Assembly (NCBI GenBank): GCA_030040215.1
Contig: JASHUD010000212.1
Coordinates: 1 to 5,478, forward strand
Length of the DNA: 5,478 bases
Source of the DNA: Methylovirgula sp.
Lineage (GTDB): Bacteria > Pseudomonadota > Alphaproteobacteria > Rhizobiales > Beijerinckiaceae
Reading direction: 5' to 3'
Shown one piece after another: positions 5,333 to 5,478 of the stretch. The notes under the pieces are model-generated. The model saw only the letters and a list, made by a program, of their open reading frames with translations. It did not search any database and was not told the DNA's origin. How positions within the stretch are numbered: position 1 is the stretch's first letter; each line of letters begins with the position of its first letter. A program made the position numbers and the translations under genes.

Positions 5333-5478
5333 GGCGCCTGTCACCGAAGAAAATAGAATCTCGAGAATGAAAAATTTGGGATCCGACTTCATCGGTAAGT
5401 GGTTGCGCCGCCCGGGTCGTTTCCAAAGCCCCCAAAGTTGCCGAGAGAGGAAGACGCCAGACACAATAAACTTCAGCG
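5331..5478 (+). CDS. Open frame running off the window edge, unrecognised (doubtful)
   Basis: From an ATG at 5331 (or 5367) a frame stays open to the last base, giving about 49 residues beginning MAPVTEENRISRMKN. No family was recognised, no clear ribosome-binding site precedes either ATG, and the later part (RRPGRFQSPQSCRERK) looks like translated non-coding DNA. It overlaps the possible YedK scrap on the other strand. The rest of 5236-5478 holds nothing I can identify. Confidence 0.15.
   Translation, partial: MAPVTEENRISRMKNLGSDFIGKWLRRPGRFQSPQSCRERKTPDTINFS

Noticed and set aside
4997..5464. 155-residue minus-strand reading frame across the NTF2-like gene and the 3' region
   Set aside because: Most of it is the antisense of the NTF2-like coding frame. 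Apart from the MCNDYEQ stretch it shows no recognisable domain or composition of a real protein.

Overview
The window is GC-rich with compact signal peptides, TTG/GTG starts and gene families (NitT/TauT-type ABC permease, stand-alone DsbD-alpha protein plus redoxin, DUF302, DUF6165, YedK-like) that together suggest an alphaproteobacterium, most likely Hyphomicrobiales (Rhizobiales). That placement is inferred from remembered family distribution; no search was run.

Layout. Positions 1-96 hold the last 31 residues of an ABC transporter permease. After 37 bases comes a complete metallophosphoesterase (134-1282, +) with all expected metal-site motifs and a TTG start, probably co-transcribed with the transporter. 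Positions 1283-1444 hold what looks like a minus-strand scrap of a DUF302 protein. A small unrecognised exported protein (1445-1729, -) is transcribed away from a formyltransferase (1952-2716, +) of the kind that N-formylates sugars or other amines. The formyltransferase converges on a minus-strand two-gene unit, with a perfect inverted repeat at 2834-2850 between them.

The minus-strand unit runs from 4373 down to 2865. It encodes an exported stand-alone DsbD N-terminal (alpha) domain protein followed 54 bases later by an exported redoxin of the single 'CPYV' cysteine type. Together they look like a periplasmic thiol-redox pair. The transmembrane and C-terminal thioredoxin domains of classic DsbD are not encoded here. 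A candidate promoter lies at 4434-4462, and a 15-bp sequence is repeated in tandem just upstream of it (4472-4501).

From about 4600 to 5340 the sequence reads as a patchwork of gene ends. It contains a C-terminal scrap resembling large repeat/adhesin proteins (stop at 4712), and a DUF6165 gene cut after about 48 codons. This is joined out of frame at about 4906 to an NTF2/SnoaL-like gene lacking its first helix. A seven-codon match to the N-terminus of YedK-like (SRAP) proteins lies on the minus strand near 5332. The most economical reading is an eroded, recombined segment next to intact housekeeping and redox genes. I saw no CRISPR array, tRNA, rRNA or intact mobile element.
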